In this document: one piece after another, positions 11,434 to 22,847 of the stretch
How the letters are laid out: every line of letters starts with the position of its first letter
How positions within the stretch are numbered: the stretch's first letter is position 1
NCBI GenBank assembly: GCA_032988165.1
Contig: JANTQF010000059.1
Location: 62,001-126,000, forward strand
Direction: 5' to 3'
From: Emmonsiellopsis sp. PD_33
Taxonomy: Eukaryota; Ascomycota; Eurotiomycetes; Onygenales; Ajellomycetaceae
Length of the DNA stretch: 64,000 nucleotides
The notes under the pieces: generated by a model
What the model was told of the DNA's origin: nothing
Databases searched by the model: none
Seen by the model: the letters and a program-made list of their open reading frames with translations, nothing else
Position numbers and translations under genes: made by a program

Positions 11434-12417
11434 CTAGTGCAGTCTCTGCGGGCGCAGTGCATCTACAATTCCACGGCTCTCCACAACCTTTGCCTCTTCA
11501 ATTTTATATACAGGCATCTCCGCAAGTCGGCTTGCAACGTTATGCAACGTTGGTAGGGCATTCCAATCGTGTGGGTTAAAAGATATCCGACCTTTTGCGA
11601 CCCGCGACACGGTCTCCTGGGGGGGAGGGGCAGTCGACACTCCCTTGTTATTGGGAATAAACACGGCATATTCCGACTCAGCTTTGCCGGGGTCTCCTAT
11701 TGCGGGTATATACCGATAGGTGAGTATTCCATCATCAACAAGTTTGGAAGTGTTTATCCCAGGAATAAAGGCAGAGTCGTTATGGGGACCAGCAGCGCCG
11801 CCATCTGCTGCGTCTGAGGACGGGGTGATGACCTGCTCCAACTCTTCCCATTCGAATTCTCCGAACTTGGCCCCTCGCCATTCTAGGCTGACCTGCAATT
11901 TTTCCTTCTGACGGTCAATGTTAATGGTGGAGAAGACTTTTGGCATACCAAGCTCGTCACGACCAGTGATGATCGGGTCTGCAAGGTCTTCAAAGAGAAC
12001 AGCAAGGTAACTTCCATTCACCACTGACCCGTCTTGCTGGGTATATTGCACACCATGAAGATAGAGACCTAAATGACTATATCCTCCACCCCCTAGCCAG
12101 TCCAAGTCACTCAGTGTCGTGCAGGAGACTGTTGCATAGGCAATTGTACTAGGAGACCGAAACGCGAATTCTGGGGTGGGAAGCATATTTTGTAGTAGTG
12201 TCCGAGATGTTTTGAATTTGATAGAGGCAGTTACTGATGTGCAACTGTAGCTATCCCGGAATCGCCCAGCTGAGTCTTGTCTAGGGCCTGTGGCCGGTCC
12301 GAACGAGAGTGGCATCCGCCAGCAAAGCTTTGGGTTCCCAGCCCACAACCATTTTCTAAGTGCCTGCGTTGTATGGTCCCACTCGTCATGGCCGAGGTTG
12401 AAGTTCGTGTATTCCAT
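11434..12417 (-). CDS. Acetoacetate decarboxylase (ADC)-family protein, possibly the C-terminal part of a fusion
   Basis: One continuous frame of 327 residues from the ATG at 12417. The hallmark is LFEDLADPIITGRDELGMPKVF: the Arg-Asp-Glu cluster and the Lys of PK (about residue 160) match the ADC active site, where the Lys forms a Schiff base with the keto acid. It could decarboxylate acetoacetate or another beta-keto acid. Acetoacetate is exactly what a fumarylacetoacetase releases, so the pairing with the FAA hydrolase gene is suggestive. The start lies only 60 nt downstream of the monooxygenase stop. That gap can be read as part of a phase-1 intron joining both genes in frame (GT at 12485, CTAAC branch site, AG at 12421-12420). 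It may be a separate gene or the C-terminal domain of a 716-residue protein. Confidence 0.8.
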   Translation of the reverse strand: MEYTNFNLGHDEWDHTTQALRKWLWAGNPKLCWRMPLSFGPATGPRQDSAGRFRDSYSCTSVTASIKFKTSRTLLQNMLPTPEFAFRSPSTIAYATVSCTTLSDLDWLGGGGYSHLGLYLHGVQYTQQDGSVVNGSYLAVLFEDLADPIITGRDELGMPKVFSTINIDRQKEKLQVSLEWRGAKFGEFEWEELEQVITPSSDAADGGAAGPHNDSAFIPGINTSKLVDDGILTYRYIPAIGDPGKAESEYAVFIPNNKGVSTAPPPQETVSRVAKGRISFNPHDWNALPTLHNVASRLAEMPVYKIEEAKVVESRGIVDALRPQRLH

Positions 12418-12477
12418 CACTGGTCAACAAAGTTAGACAAGGTAAGGGTTGATTGATGCACTAGGTGGCCTGCGACA

Positions 12478-14044
12478 TCACTGACTATCGAGTGGTTTCC
12501 CGCTCCGCTTCACTTCGTCTAAGTCTCTCCCAGCCAAGCGAGTATATTCCTGTATCCTGTGCGCGCGGTCGATGCGGCACTTCTCATACAACTTCAATCT
12601 TTCGGGGATATCTTTCCGTGATATGCCTTCGTGGAGTAAAACCGCCAAAGAAGCCGCATCTTCAATTGCGACTCCGCCTCCCTGTCCTTGATCTATTGTG
12701 GAGAAATCAGTTTGAGAGAAATAGAAAAATATCGAATTGAATTAGCTTACGGGGTAAAAAGGGATGAGCGGCATCCCCCATCAGTGCCAGGTTTCCTTTT
12801 GTCCACCTTGGAAGAGCTTCCATGTCAAGTAAAGTCCAGGCTTTCAGGGCCACAGAATCAACTTTGGAAAGCATTGCCAGGACAGGTTCTCCAAAACCTT
12901 TATAGACATCTGACAGCAGCTCCCGGCTGCCCTGCGCGTTCCAATCTCTCGTAATGTTAGCCAAAACAAGGTTAAATATATGCCAGCCATCCCATTTGGG
13001 ACTCCTAGTAACATACCTTCAAACATTCTTTGAGACTCCTTACTGGGGTGAATCCCCACAAAATTCAGCACGGCAGAGTCCTGACATGGGTATACAACAA
13101 GTCGTCGGTCATTTCCAAAGAACATGCTAAGGCAGTTTTCTCGCTCTACATACTCCCTGGTAATCGGATCATCAAGCAAAATCTGACGTGATATGAGAAA
13201 GCGAAATGCACTTTTGCCGCTATCAAATGGTTTGACAGTTCCCCCTGTAATGACGTCCCTGGTTTTGGACTTTCAAAGGGTCAAGTTAGCAGTCGTTGAA
13301 TGCGACCCTGGGGTGAATAACCTACGTGCACTCCGTCCGCACCGATAACTATATCGCCGGTGTAGATACCCCCATTCTCCATCTTGACAAAAACTTCATC
13401 ATCACATCCAATGTCGATAACTCGACTCGAGAGTTGCAACGTAACCGGTATGCCTTTGCCAGTTTGCTCAGTGGCTTTATTTTTGAGGGCGTTGTGAAGC
13501 TCCCTGCGATGTACAAAGTGATATGGCTGCCCAGTTCGTCAGTAAGCTGCGGGCTGATAATACGACCTCGATTGACTCACATGCTGCCATTCTGAATTCG
13601 GACCCTTCAGATCGATTTCATGCACTAATTCGCCCGAAGGATCAAAAGACGCGACCTATTTTCAACGTCAGCAATTTCCCGGATAAGATGTTGCTTATGA
13701 CAGGGCTAAGTCCCTTCAACGAGGCTGTTTCTAATATCTTCTACAAGACCTACCGTGTTGAAACTATTTGCTCCAATAGATTCGGCATAAATGCCAAAGC
13801 GACGGAGGATCCCATTACAGTTGGGGGCAAGATGGATGGCAGCCCCAGTCTCGTTCGCGAATTTGGACTGCTCAAAGACCTATCCATGCCAAGTTAACAT
13901 GCGGCATCTGCCATCCTGTGCATAGATAGGACTTACTATGACGTGGTGACCTTGAGCCCGGAGACCAATCGCAACAGTCAAACCACCGATGCCCGCTCCC
14001 ACGACAAGCACTTTCAACGGACCGTTGGATCCCGCGGACTCCAT
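12478..14044 (-). CDS. FAD-dependent monooxygenase, salicylate-hydroxylase-like
   Basis: Seven exons: 13937-14044, 13754-13879, 13581-13655, 13326-13526, 13017-13269, 12751-12945 and 12478-12692, giving 390 residues if it ends at its own TGA. Class A flavoprotein signatures are VLVVGAGIGGLTVAIGLRAQGH (FAD GxGxxG), AIHLAPNCNGILRRFG, DIVIGADGVH (DG motif) and GDAAHPFLPHQGQGGGVAIEDA (GD motif, split by intron 6). The family hydroxylates aromatic rings with NAD(P)H and O2, often with decarboxylation. The last residues (KRSGKPLDSQ) directly precede the ADC gene and may instead be spliced into it. A divergent promoter of about 420 bp is shared with the CocE hydrolase. Confidence 0.87.
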
Positions 14045-14463
14045 GTTTGCTTTCAATGTTCCCGTTGTGGGAGATTTGCGCGGTTTTGAGTATGAAGCAG
14101 AGGATCAATGGGGGCTGGGAAAGGATACTGACATTCGACGTATCGTGGATAATCGTAGACAGAGGGGATGGTTTGACGACGCAGTTTTGTGTCCAAGCCC
14201 AGCATAATTCGCCCGATGAACACCCGTTGACGCCGTAGAATGTGGGCGCCCGAAGACGTTAACCCCTGAGTCTTCGAGTCTTAAGTTTGAGGAGGTTAGT
14301 AAATTCTCCACCTTCCGATCTCCCCCCACGCTCCCGGTCGAGTTGGGAAAACTGCTAGTTGATATACATTCTTCTATTCTCTGCTCTTATCTCCGTCCTA
14401 TATTTACCAATCCCGGTGATTAAATATAGTTAGTTAGCCTTTGACAAAAAATTGCTTCGCAAT
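14045..14463. promoter_or_regulatory. Divergent intergenic region between monooxygenase and hydrolase
   Basis: This 419-bp region separates two divergent start codons and has no supported gene. Its position makes it a likely bidirectional promoter for two cluster genes. No specific factor site was assigned. Confidence 0.45.
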
Positions 14464-16404
14464 ATGCCTAACCAGATCAAAGACCTGCACACAGTTGACA
14501 GCTCGTCCTTTGAGTACGTCTTCGAACAGAACGCAACAGTGACGATCGAGGATGGCCACTCTCTGATACGGTGCAACATATACCGCCCGAAAGTCAGCGA
14601 GGACCAGCCTGTTCCCGTCCTTGTCACATATGGGCCGTACGGGAAAGATATACCGTACGCGGATTTCCACCCAAAGTCATTTGCTGAGGTCAATCCGGAA
14701 CACAAGTCGTGCCATTCAGCATGGGAAACACCCGATCCTGCTTTTTGGACACGGCACGGGTATGCAGTGGTCAGGGCTGATGAACGCGGTCTGGGACAAT
14801 CTCCGGGTGTAATGGATACCATGGTGAGGATCTTTCATGCATTTTCTTGCCCCACGATTTTTTATCCCAACACCAATGGCTTATACCTTAACCAGAGTCG
14901 CGGCACTAGTGAAGCCTTTTTCCAAGTAATCGAGTGGGCCGCAGTACAGCCGTGGTCATCAGGAAAAGTCGGCCTACTGGGCATCAGCTACTACGCTGGG
15001 AGCCAGTGGAGGGTAGCAGCGCGAAAGCCGAAAGGGCTTGCGGCAATAATACCATGGGAAGGAATGTCCGATTACTACCGTGATCGATGTCGCCATGGCG
15101 GTATCCTGTCCAACAAATTCATTGACTTCTGGTGGAATCGGCAAGTCATCACCAATCAGTACGGCAGACCAGGACGAATGGCAAGGAATTGGGGCCTGGA
15201 TACTCTCGAGGGCGACCTCAGCGAAGAAGAGCTTGCGCTGAACCGTCGTGATCAAACCAGAGACAACGCCACGCACAAGTTTCGAGACGAGGCGTACTAC
15301 TCTTCCAAGGAGTATGATATGAGTGACATCGAGGTTCCTCTGCTGTCAGTGGGAAATTGGGGTGGTATTTTACTTCACCTACGTGGGAATATGGAAGGTT
15401 TCACGCATGCAGGGTCCGAGTTTAAATATTTGCGCATGATAACGGGCCGTCATGACCTTCCCTTCTACTACAAGGAAGAAGTTGAAATACAACGGAGCTT
15501 TCTAGATGCATTCCTGAAAGAAGAAGATCGAGTCGGCTGGTCGGTTAAAGGCAAGATGCCCCCGGTTGACCTCGTTCTGAGAAAAGGAGACGTCGGGTTC
15601 AACAATGCGGAGGCTGAAAAAGTCTACTCCCGGAGAACCGAAAATGAATGGCCAATTGCCCGCACAAGATACACAAACTTCTTCCTAACGCCGGACGGCC
15701 GTTTAGCAGAGTTCAGAACCCTTATACCTCTGCCTAAAAAGGTGTCGTACAAAGCGCTGGGAACTCTACAGCACCCGGAGCTAGTAAATTTCACGACACC
15801 ACCATTTGACAAGGAGACGGAGATCACTGGCCACATTGTCGCTCACTTGAATGTCTCTGTTACGCCAGACCCGGCGGGGCCTACACCAAGCGATATCGAT
15901 TTGTTCCTGACATTGAGACACATTTCCCCCGAGGGAAAAGAGGTATACTACACCGGGACCGCTGGCGATCCTGTACCCCTGACCAAAGGCTGGCTTCGAA
16001 TCAGCCTGCGCAAGGTCAATGCTCAACATCCGAAGCATAGGCAATACCTACCGTGGCGTGACTACATTAGTACCGATGTACAGCCTGTGATTCCAGGGGA
16101 AGTGTATGCGGTTGACGTGGAAGTGTGGCCCACAAACGTGGTCGTGGAAAAGGGCGGGAAACTCTTACTAGAGGTGGCCTCTGGCGATACACAAGGGAGT
16201 GGAATATTTTTACATGATGATCCCAGTGATAGGTAAGCTGAACGGTGTTCTGAAATGATGACCTGGTGTGCCAAACATGCTAATATAAGTGGTAGGTCTG
16301 AAAGCAAATTCAGGGGAACCAATCATATAAACTTCGGCCCAAATTACACAAACTACATAACGCTCCCAGTCATTCCTCCTAGGGACATGGAAGACAGAGA
16401 TTGA
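14464..16404 (+). CDS. CocE/NonD (X-Pro dipeptidyl-peptidase S15) family hydrolase
   Basis: Three exons: 14464-14823, 14896-16232 and 16296-16404, giving about 601 residues. The first ATG is 14464; the frame is open a few codons further upstream but only with a TTG. The alpha/beta-hydrolase part has DERGLGQSPG and the nucleophile elbow GISYYAG (Ser about 151). The C-terminal jelly-roll domain ends in NHINFGPNYTNYITLPVIP, the usual family tail. Intron 1 is 72 nt with no in-frame stop, so a simple ORF call retains 24 extra codons between VMDTM and SRGTSEAFF. Related enzymes hydrolyse esters or amides (cocaine esterase, cephalosporin acylase). Here it could release an aromatic acid for the neighbouring monooxygenase, which is inference. 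Confidence 0.87.
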
Positions 16405-17161
16405 TAAGGTTAAGTTGTTCCTACAATGAAGCATATTCTGTTAGATAATCCTCTGGTCCATGGCTCTTTCCTTCTAGCAAGGCTGGGGAGTAGATAGATT
16501 GCATTACCTTTCTCACATATTTAAAATATTAAACTTATCTACTATCATAAATTCTTTGCAGTGCTTAAGTTCTGCAACTAAGACATATTATATCTATCAT
16601 TTTGTAGTGCCTTCTAACTTATGTTCACTTTTAAATGGTTATTGGCGTAGATTGCGCCCCGCGACCAACTGACGAGCCTCACATCCATGAACTCTGGTGA
16701 GACTCCTTTGTAGCATCCTCGAAGCCCAATCAACAGAATACACCAGGCTGATGCAGTGCCAGGATACAATGCAGGGTGTCCAACTGAGGCATGGATGCCC
16801 GATATTGCATGGTACGAGGGATGTTACGAGAACCACACATGCTCTCTGCTGAGGCGCTAAATCCGCATAACATCAGGTGAAAATGCAGCGAGTGATCACA
16901 CAATAATAATCGATTGGCTCGCAACACTGGCCAGCAGAAATGTGGCGTTGACATGGATCGCTCGGAGGGGAAGCGTCTACATAAAGTCCTCATCACATCA
17001 CGAATGAAAGCCTTTGGGCGCCAAAACGGGCGCTGTTCACGTAGCAGCCATCAGCCTCGCTGCAGGATAATAGTCAACAGCCTTAAAGATGCCACGACTC
17101 AAAGCATTCTCTCTCTTTCCTCCTTTGCCTTCCTCCCACCTTCGATGTGACTCCTCACGCT
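16405..17161. other. Intergenic region
   Basis: The first part is AT-rich (around 16500-16620); the remainder is ordinary. No gene or RNA was recognised. The last few hundred bases would be the promoter of the NACHT gene remnant. Confidence 0.45.
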
Positions 17162-19916
17162 ATGGATCCGCTGAGCATTACCGCTAGCATCATCGCCATC
17201 TTGCAGCTCACGAGCAAGACGATCGAGTATCTGAATGACGTTAAGGACGCTCCAAAAGACCGCGCCCAATGTGCAATCGAGGCTTCGAATCTCTACAATC
17301 TTCTCACCACGCTAAGATACCGTCTTGACGAGGGAGATTCACACGAACCATGGTATGGCGAGATTCGAGCACTCAGTGTGAAAGATGGCCCTTTCGATCA
17401 GTACAAGCTCACGTTGGAGCAGCTGCAGGCTAAGATCCTAAAAGGGAGAGGCATGAATAAAATGGGCTACTATCTTATGTGGAAGTTGATTAAAGAGGAC
17501 GTCACGGATTTGATGGCGAGAATAGAACGCTTGAAATCGCTCGTGCAAATTGCCCTGGAAATGGACCACTTGTGAGTAACTTATCCTTGTTAGACATAGA
17601 AGATAGATTTACTTACCGCGTACGCTTATAGTAAACTATCTCGAGCAATCGGAAAGGGCGTCGATGCAATTCAGCAGGACCAAAGCCGTCATAGGCACGA
17701 GGAAATATTGGAATGGATATCTCCAACCGACTTTCCAGCTCAGCAGTCCGATTTTATTTCCCTGGTACAAGAAGGAACTGGCCTGTGGTTCCTTGAGTGT
17801 ACCGAGTTTATCAAGTGGATTCATGGATCAGAGAAGACTCTCTTCTGTCCTGGTATTCCGGGAGCTGGCAAGACAATGGTGGCAGCGATCACAATTGATC
17901 ATTTACTGCGAACTGTGCAAAGCAACAACATTGGAGTGGCTTACCTATATTGCAACTACAAAGTGCAAGCAGACCAGACGACCATTAATCTCCTTGCCGC
18001 CATCCTAAAGCAGCTACTTCCGACTTTGCCGTCCATGATGGAGCCCGTGATTCAGCTTTACGATCAACATGCTAGGAAAGGGACGAGACTGTCGCTCGAC
18101 AATATTGTCGGTGTCTTACGATCTGTACTTGCCAGTCAATCGAGCGTATATCTTGTCGTCGATGCCTTGGATGAATGCTCGGACGAACAAGGCACTCGCA
18201 GCCAGCTTCTTGACAAGCTCTGAGCTTTACAATCTGAAACAGACCTGCATATAATGGCTACTTCCCGCTGGATTCCGGAGATAGTAAACGAGTTCAAGTC
18301 AGTGTCGACGCTGGAAATTCGAGCAAGTGAGGCGGATGTGAAGCAGTTTGTAAGGGGCTAGATGTACTGGCTGCCCAGCTGCGTCCAATGTGATAATGTG
18401 CTACAGCTAATTGTGCAGGAGAAACTAGTCCAAGCTGCTGATGGGATGTGAGTATATTGTGGCCATTGAGAGAACACTGCAAGCTGATGACACTCTCAGG
18501 TTCCTTCTTGCTCATCTCCATTTTGACTCCCTTCTGGACCAGTACACAAAGAAAAAAATCCAGTCCACACTTGATAAACTTGCAAAAGGCTCTGCAGCAC
18601 TCCACCAGGCATATGATGCTGTGATTAAAAGAATAGAGAGTCAGCTCCCTGGGAAAGCCATGCTAGTGAAGAGTGTTCTTTCTTGGATCACGTACGCTAA
18701 GAGACCGCTTACAACAAAGGAGTTATGCCATGCATTAGCAGTGGAACCAGATGAAGTCGAACTGGATCCGGACAACATTCCGGATGTCGAAGACCTTGTC
18801 TCAGTTTGTGCCGGTTTAGTTACTATTGACCAGGAGAGCAATATTATTCGCCTCGTACACTACACAACACAAGAATACTTTGAGCAAATCCGGGAACACT
18901 GGAATAGTGCCGCGCAACAGGAAATTGCGTCAACATGTCTTACTTACCTCTCCTTCAATGCTTTCAGAGGGGGTAGCTGTACGAATGACGACGACTTCAC
19001 GAACAGAATGCACCAGAACCCATTCATCGGTTATGCTGCTCAATACTGGGAACAGCATGCATTCACAGTTCAAGCAGAGGTATCTGAGCTAGCGTTGTCC
19101 CTGCTTCGGCATGATAACCTAGTTTCCTCTACCGTTCAGATGATGACACTCTCTTGTCGGACCTACCGACCACCTAATTGGTCTCAAGATTATCCCAACC
19201 AGTCAGTTGGTCTACATTTAACGGCGAGGTTTGGACTGCTGCATTTATCCCAGAAATTGTTGGATGGGCAAGGTAAAGATAATGGGATCTTTGCCGACCC
19301 GAAAGATGGAGGGTATCTAACACCACTATTTTATGCGGCTTTTGGAGGGCATGAGGCAGTGGCGAAATTCCTGGTTGAGCGGGATGATGTTGAAGCCGAT
19401 GCTATGGATCATAATGGCCGGACACCACTGTCATGGGCGGCAGCAGGAGGGCATGAGATAATAGCACAGTTGCTGGTTGGCCGCGACGATGTTAACGCTG
19501 ACTCAAGAGATAAAAGTTGTCAAACACCACTATCGTGGGCCGCATTCAGAGGGCACAAGGCAGTGGTGACGCTGCTCGCCAACCGAGACGATGTTGAAGC
19601 TGACTCCAAGGATAAATTTGGTACCACGCCACTATCATCGGCTGCATTAAATGGGCATGCAGAAGTGGTGGAGCTGCTTGCTGACCATGATGATATTGAA
19701 GCTGATTCAAAGGACAAATACAATCGCACACCACTCATGTTTGCAGCAATGTTTGGACATGCCACAGTGGTAAAGCTGCTGGTTGACCGGGACGATGTTA
19801 AAGTTAACTCAAAGGATAAAGATGGTTCCACACCACTTCAATGGGCAAAGGCACAAGGGCATGATGCGGTAGTGAAACTCCTACGCTCAAAACTAGATGG
19901 ACAACAACCCGTCTGA
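17162..19916 (+). pseudogene. NACHT-ankyrin STAND (NLR-like) gene with two in-frame stops
   Basis: Exons 17162-17571, 17632-18447 and 18500-19916 join in consistent phase. Domain order: helical N-terminal domain starting MDPLSITASIIAILQLTS (PigL_N/Helo-like type), NACHT NTPase with Walker A GIPGAGKT and Walker B LVVDALDEC, a winged-helix-like section (LSWITYAKRPLTTKELCHAL), and about six ankyrin repeats ending at the C-terminus. Inside exon 2 a TGA at 18221-18223 and a TAG at 18359-18361 interrupt an otherwise well-kept frame. Family members have Arg (CGA) and Gln (CAG) there as I recall them, so both fit C-to-T changes. The splice phase downstream still works, pointing to recent loss. Intact relatives act in non-self recognition and cell death. 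The alternative is two expressed fragments. Confidence 0.82.
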
Positions 19917-20433
19917 ACCTTCCATGCTCCCTATTCACCCCTAGGATGACACGTTCCTTTTATAATGCGAGAGAACAAACCTAGCTCTTGAGCACGCTGC
20001 CGTGAACACGTACGCACCTATCTTAATTAGAGAGCACTTGGAAATTTAGCCATGTTAGTAATGCTGCATCAGCGCCTATCGAACGGGGTCCGTTTTCGAC
20101 AAGGATCATTACCAACTCCATCTGGGGCCTAAGTGGACGTTGTTTACTAGAGGAACAGGGCCACCTCAAAACAGCCCTCCAACCTGCGAGTACATGCCGA
20201 TATAGATATATAGTACACCTTGAATACCATGGCGCAGCATTTCATGCTCCACAGCCGTATCTATCAATGACATCAGAAAGCTAAAAAGGCTGTCAAATAT
20301 TTCAGGATGAAAACCCACAACCTTAGCATATACATATAAGATTCTAGGAAAATTGGCTATGGAGTATGATCAATAGAATATGCGACAATCCAATCATTTC
20401 ATATTCCGCGTTCCTCATGCACCGAGCATCCAT
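19917..20433. other. Convergent intergenic region
   Basis: No coding sequence was recognised between the ankyrin gene remnant and the 3' end of the sugar transporter. Confidence 0.5.
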
Positions 20434-22046
20434 CTAAACAGCAACGTCTTCCTTGTGTGTCGATCCAAATATATCAACAGTCTTGCCGTCTTTTTTAGTT
20501 GATAGGTCGCCGGTGATCTGATCGCCGAATAGTTCATTCATCTCTTCCAGTGTCTTGCTTTTGGTCTCGGGATAGAAAAGAACATAACACAGGGCTGCAA
20601 TCAAGTTGCATGCGAAGAAGAAATAGAAAATTGGAAAGCCGACGTTTTCGAGGGCGATAGGTGCACATTGTGCGAAAACCAGGTTCAAGCTCCAGTTGCT
20701 GAATGTCGAGATTGAATTACCCCGGGCACGCATCTCAACGGGGAAGATCTGTTTAGTTTTGCATTTTTTTTTAGCTCACGGCGCCCAGTAATTTTGGCAA
20801 TAAAGAGAAGACGGGACATTCTTACCTCTGCTGGATATACCCACGATATTATCCCTATCATGGTGAAAAACAGAGAAAATACAAAGTTCATTGCAACCAT
20901 CGCCCGCAAGGCATTGCCGTTAGGAGACGAAACGTTATCCGCCAGCACAAAGTACTTGGACAACACCGAATTGACGAGAAGTGCGAGAGCCATTCCGATA
21001 GCCGAAACAATAAGAGGCTTGATCCGGCCGATTCTATCAAGCATCCAGAGACCTATCGCGCAGTACACTATCGAGAGTGAGCCGGAGATGCCGATGATTT
21101 GGAGAGATGTGCCAGTATCAATGCCGAGAATCTCATAGATTTGGGGACCGTAATAGTTACTGGAATAATTGCAAGTCAGCCAATCTGTCACTCGCAATGC
21201 GACCGGCTAGGTAAGGGGAAAGTACATGACATTGATGCCGGAAAGCTGACCGAAGGCCTGAACTCCCACTCCAAGCAGAAGTCTTCTGCGCCATGAAGGT
21301 CTTGAGATCAATTTCTTCCAGCTCTTATCCGCAATGAGGTTTTCTGCAGTAATAGTTGAAACAATTTCGGTGAACTGCGCGTCAAGGAAGTCCTGGTTCA
21401 ATCCGGTCCCATGGAGGTTTTCCAAAATGATTCTCGCTTCCTCAATGCGTCCTTTCTCAACTAACCAACGCGGCGACTCAGCTAGAAACCATATCCCAAT
21501 CCCCATGACGAGGCCTGGAACTGCTTGGAAGGCAAGGGGAAATCGCCACTGAAAATGACTGTCAACCTGGAAGCATCCATATCCGAGCCATTGAGCGACG
21601 AAGAAGCCCCATGACAACATAAATTGTAACAACCCAGATAACTTGCCCCGATCCTGTGCAGTTGCAATCTCACTGCAGAACATCGGAACAACCGCGGAAA
21701 GCAAACCGACAGCAAAACCCACGATAAGTCTACCGGCAATCATCATAGGAATGTTGGCAGCGCCGGCTTGTAGCGCACTCCCAAGGCATGAGACGACAGC
21801 ACCAACAAAGACTGTCATTCTCCTACCGAATCTATCTGCCAGAAATGAAATCGATAGGGCGCCGAGAATCGCTCCTCCTGTGAAGGAGGAGACAATGCCG
21901 CCCTTCTCAGACGAGGATGGTGCTCCCATATATTGGACGAAATGGGGTTGTGCGATAGTCGAAGAGATAATACCGCTGTCGTAGCCAAATAAAAAGCCCC
22001 CAATGGCCAGAAACACGGCGGTCCCAGCGGTCTTGAGGCGACCCAT
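20434..22046 (-). CDS. MFS sugar transporter
   Basis: Three exons (21226-22046, 20826-21159, 20434-20748), 489 residues. Sugar-porter signatures are GGFLFGYDSGIISS in helix 1, DRFGRR after helix 2, ESPRWLVEKGR at the end of the first half, QLSGINVINYYGPQIYE (helix 7, across intron 1), DRIGR, and PAEIFPVEMRARG across intron 2, with a PETK end motif. Twelve membrane helices are expected, in the plasma membrane, with proton-coupled sugar uptake. It is divergent from a GH78 alpha-L-rhamnosidase across 800 bp, so rhamnose, rhamnosides or related plant sugars are likely cargo. The cargo is inferred from the neighbour. Confidence 0.9.
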
Positions 22047-22847
22047 GTTTTTGGTTGCTTAAATAGGGAACGAGGGAACGAGGGCGATGGATGTGAAAGA
22101 ATCACGCATGCAAACAGTGACAAGATTGGAAGCCAACACAGGCTGTATGTATCCGAATAAAAGCGCAAGGAAACATTTAATCAGGTTTTCCTCCCCGTCC
22201 CAGCAGGTATTTATCATAATGACGAAGGCGATGATAGCCGCCCCCCAACTGCCGGCATAACTGGCACCGAGCAAGGAAGGACTTCACCCCTCATCGACTA
22301 CACAAAAGCTCAAGCATAACAGAACGACCTAAATAGGGGGCTTGCTGGCCAGCCACCAGCACACTGCGCTATTACATGAGAAGGGAGTCGGACTCATCTA
22401 ATGCAGCATTCGGGGCATTTGACTCCGAAGAGAGAAGTTCAAATGATAATGTTGGAAACGCGAGTGGCTGATTGTTCCCGAATATGATCCCGAACGCACC
22501 AGAGAGTATTGCCAGGCTGGTGCGTATAGATCGGATAGCGAACTGATGTTGTTGTCAATTTAAAGTTTTGTGGGGCCCCCTTTCCCCACATCCCGGGTCA
22601 ACCCCCACATTCCGGAGATCTTCAAGTTTTGATGCAGCTTGCATTTGTCAGTTCAAGATGTCATTGACCGGTTATTCACGCTCGTTGATCGCTCCGATCC
22701 ACCGAGTCAGTGTCAAAGTAGTTATATATTTCTTTCGCCAAAATGGCCTCTCAAGTGGCTAATTGGTCTTTCTCTCAGTATCGCATTCGGGTTTGAAAGG
22801 CCCCATTCTCCGTCCAGCCTACAATCAAGCCCTAAATCCATCAAGCT
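22047..22847. promoter_or_regulatory. Divergent promoter of sugar transporter and rhamnosidase
   Basis: An 800-bp gene-free region between divergent start codons. It contains a CGG at 22594-22596 and a CCG at 22612-22614, an inverted CGG-N15-CCG pair of the kind bound by Zn2Cys6 dimers, embedded in a C-rich stretch. The pattern is seen; binding is speculative. Confidence 0.4.

Noticed and set aside
22594..22614. CGG-N15-CCG as a firm transcription-factor site
   Set aside because: A single short pattern in a C-rich stretch is expected often by chance; kept only as a note on the promoter region.
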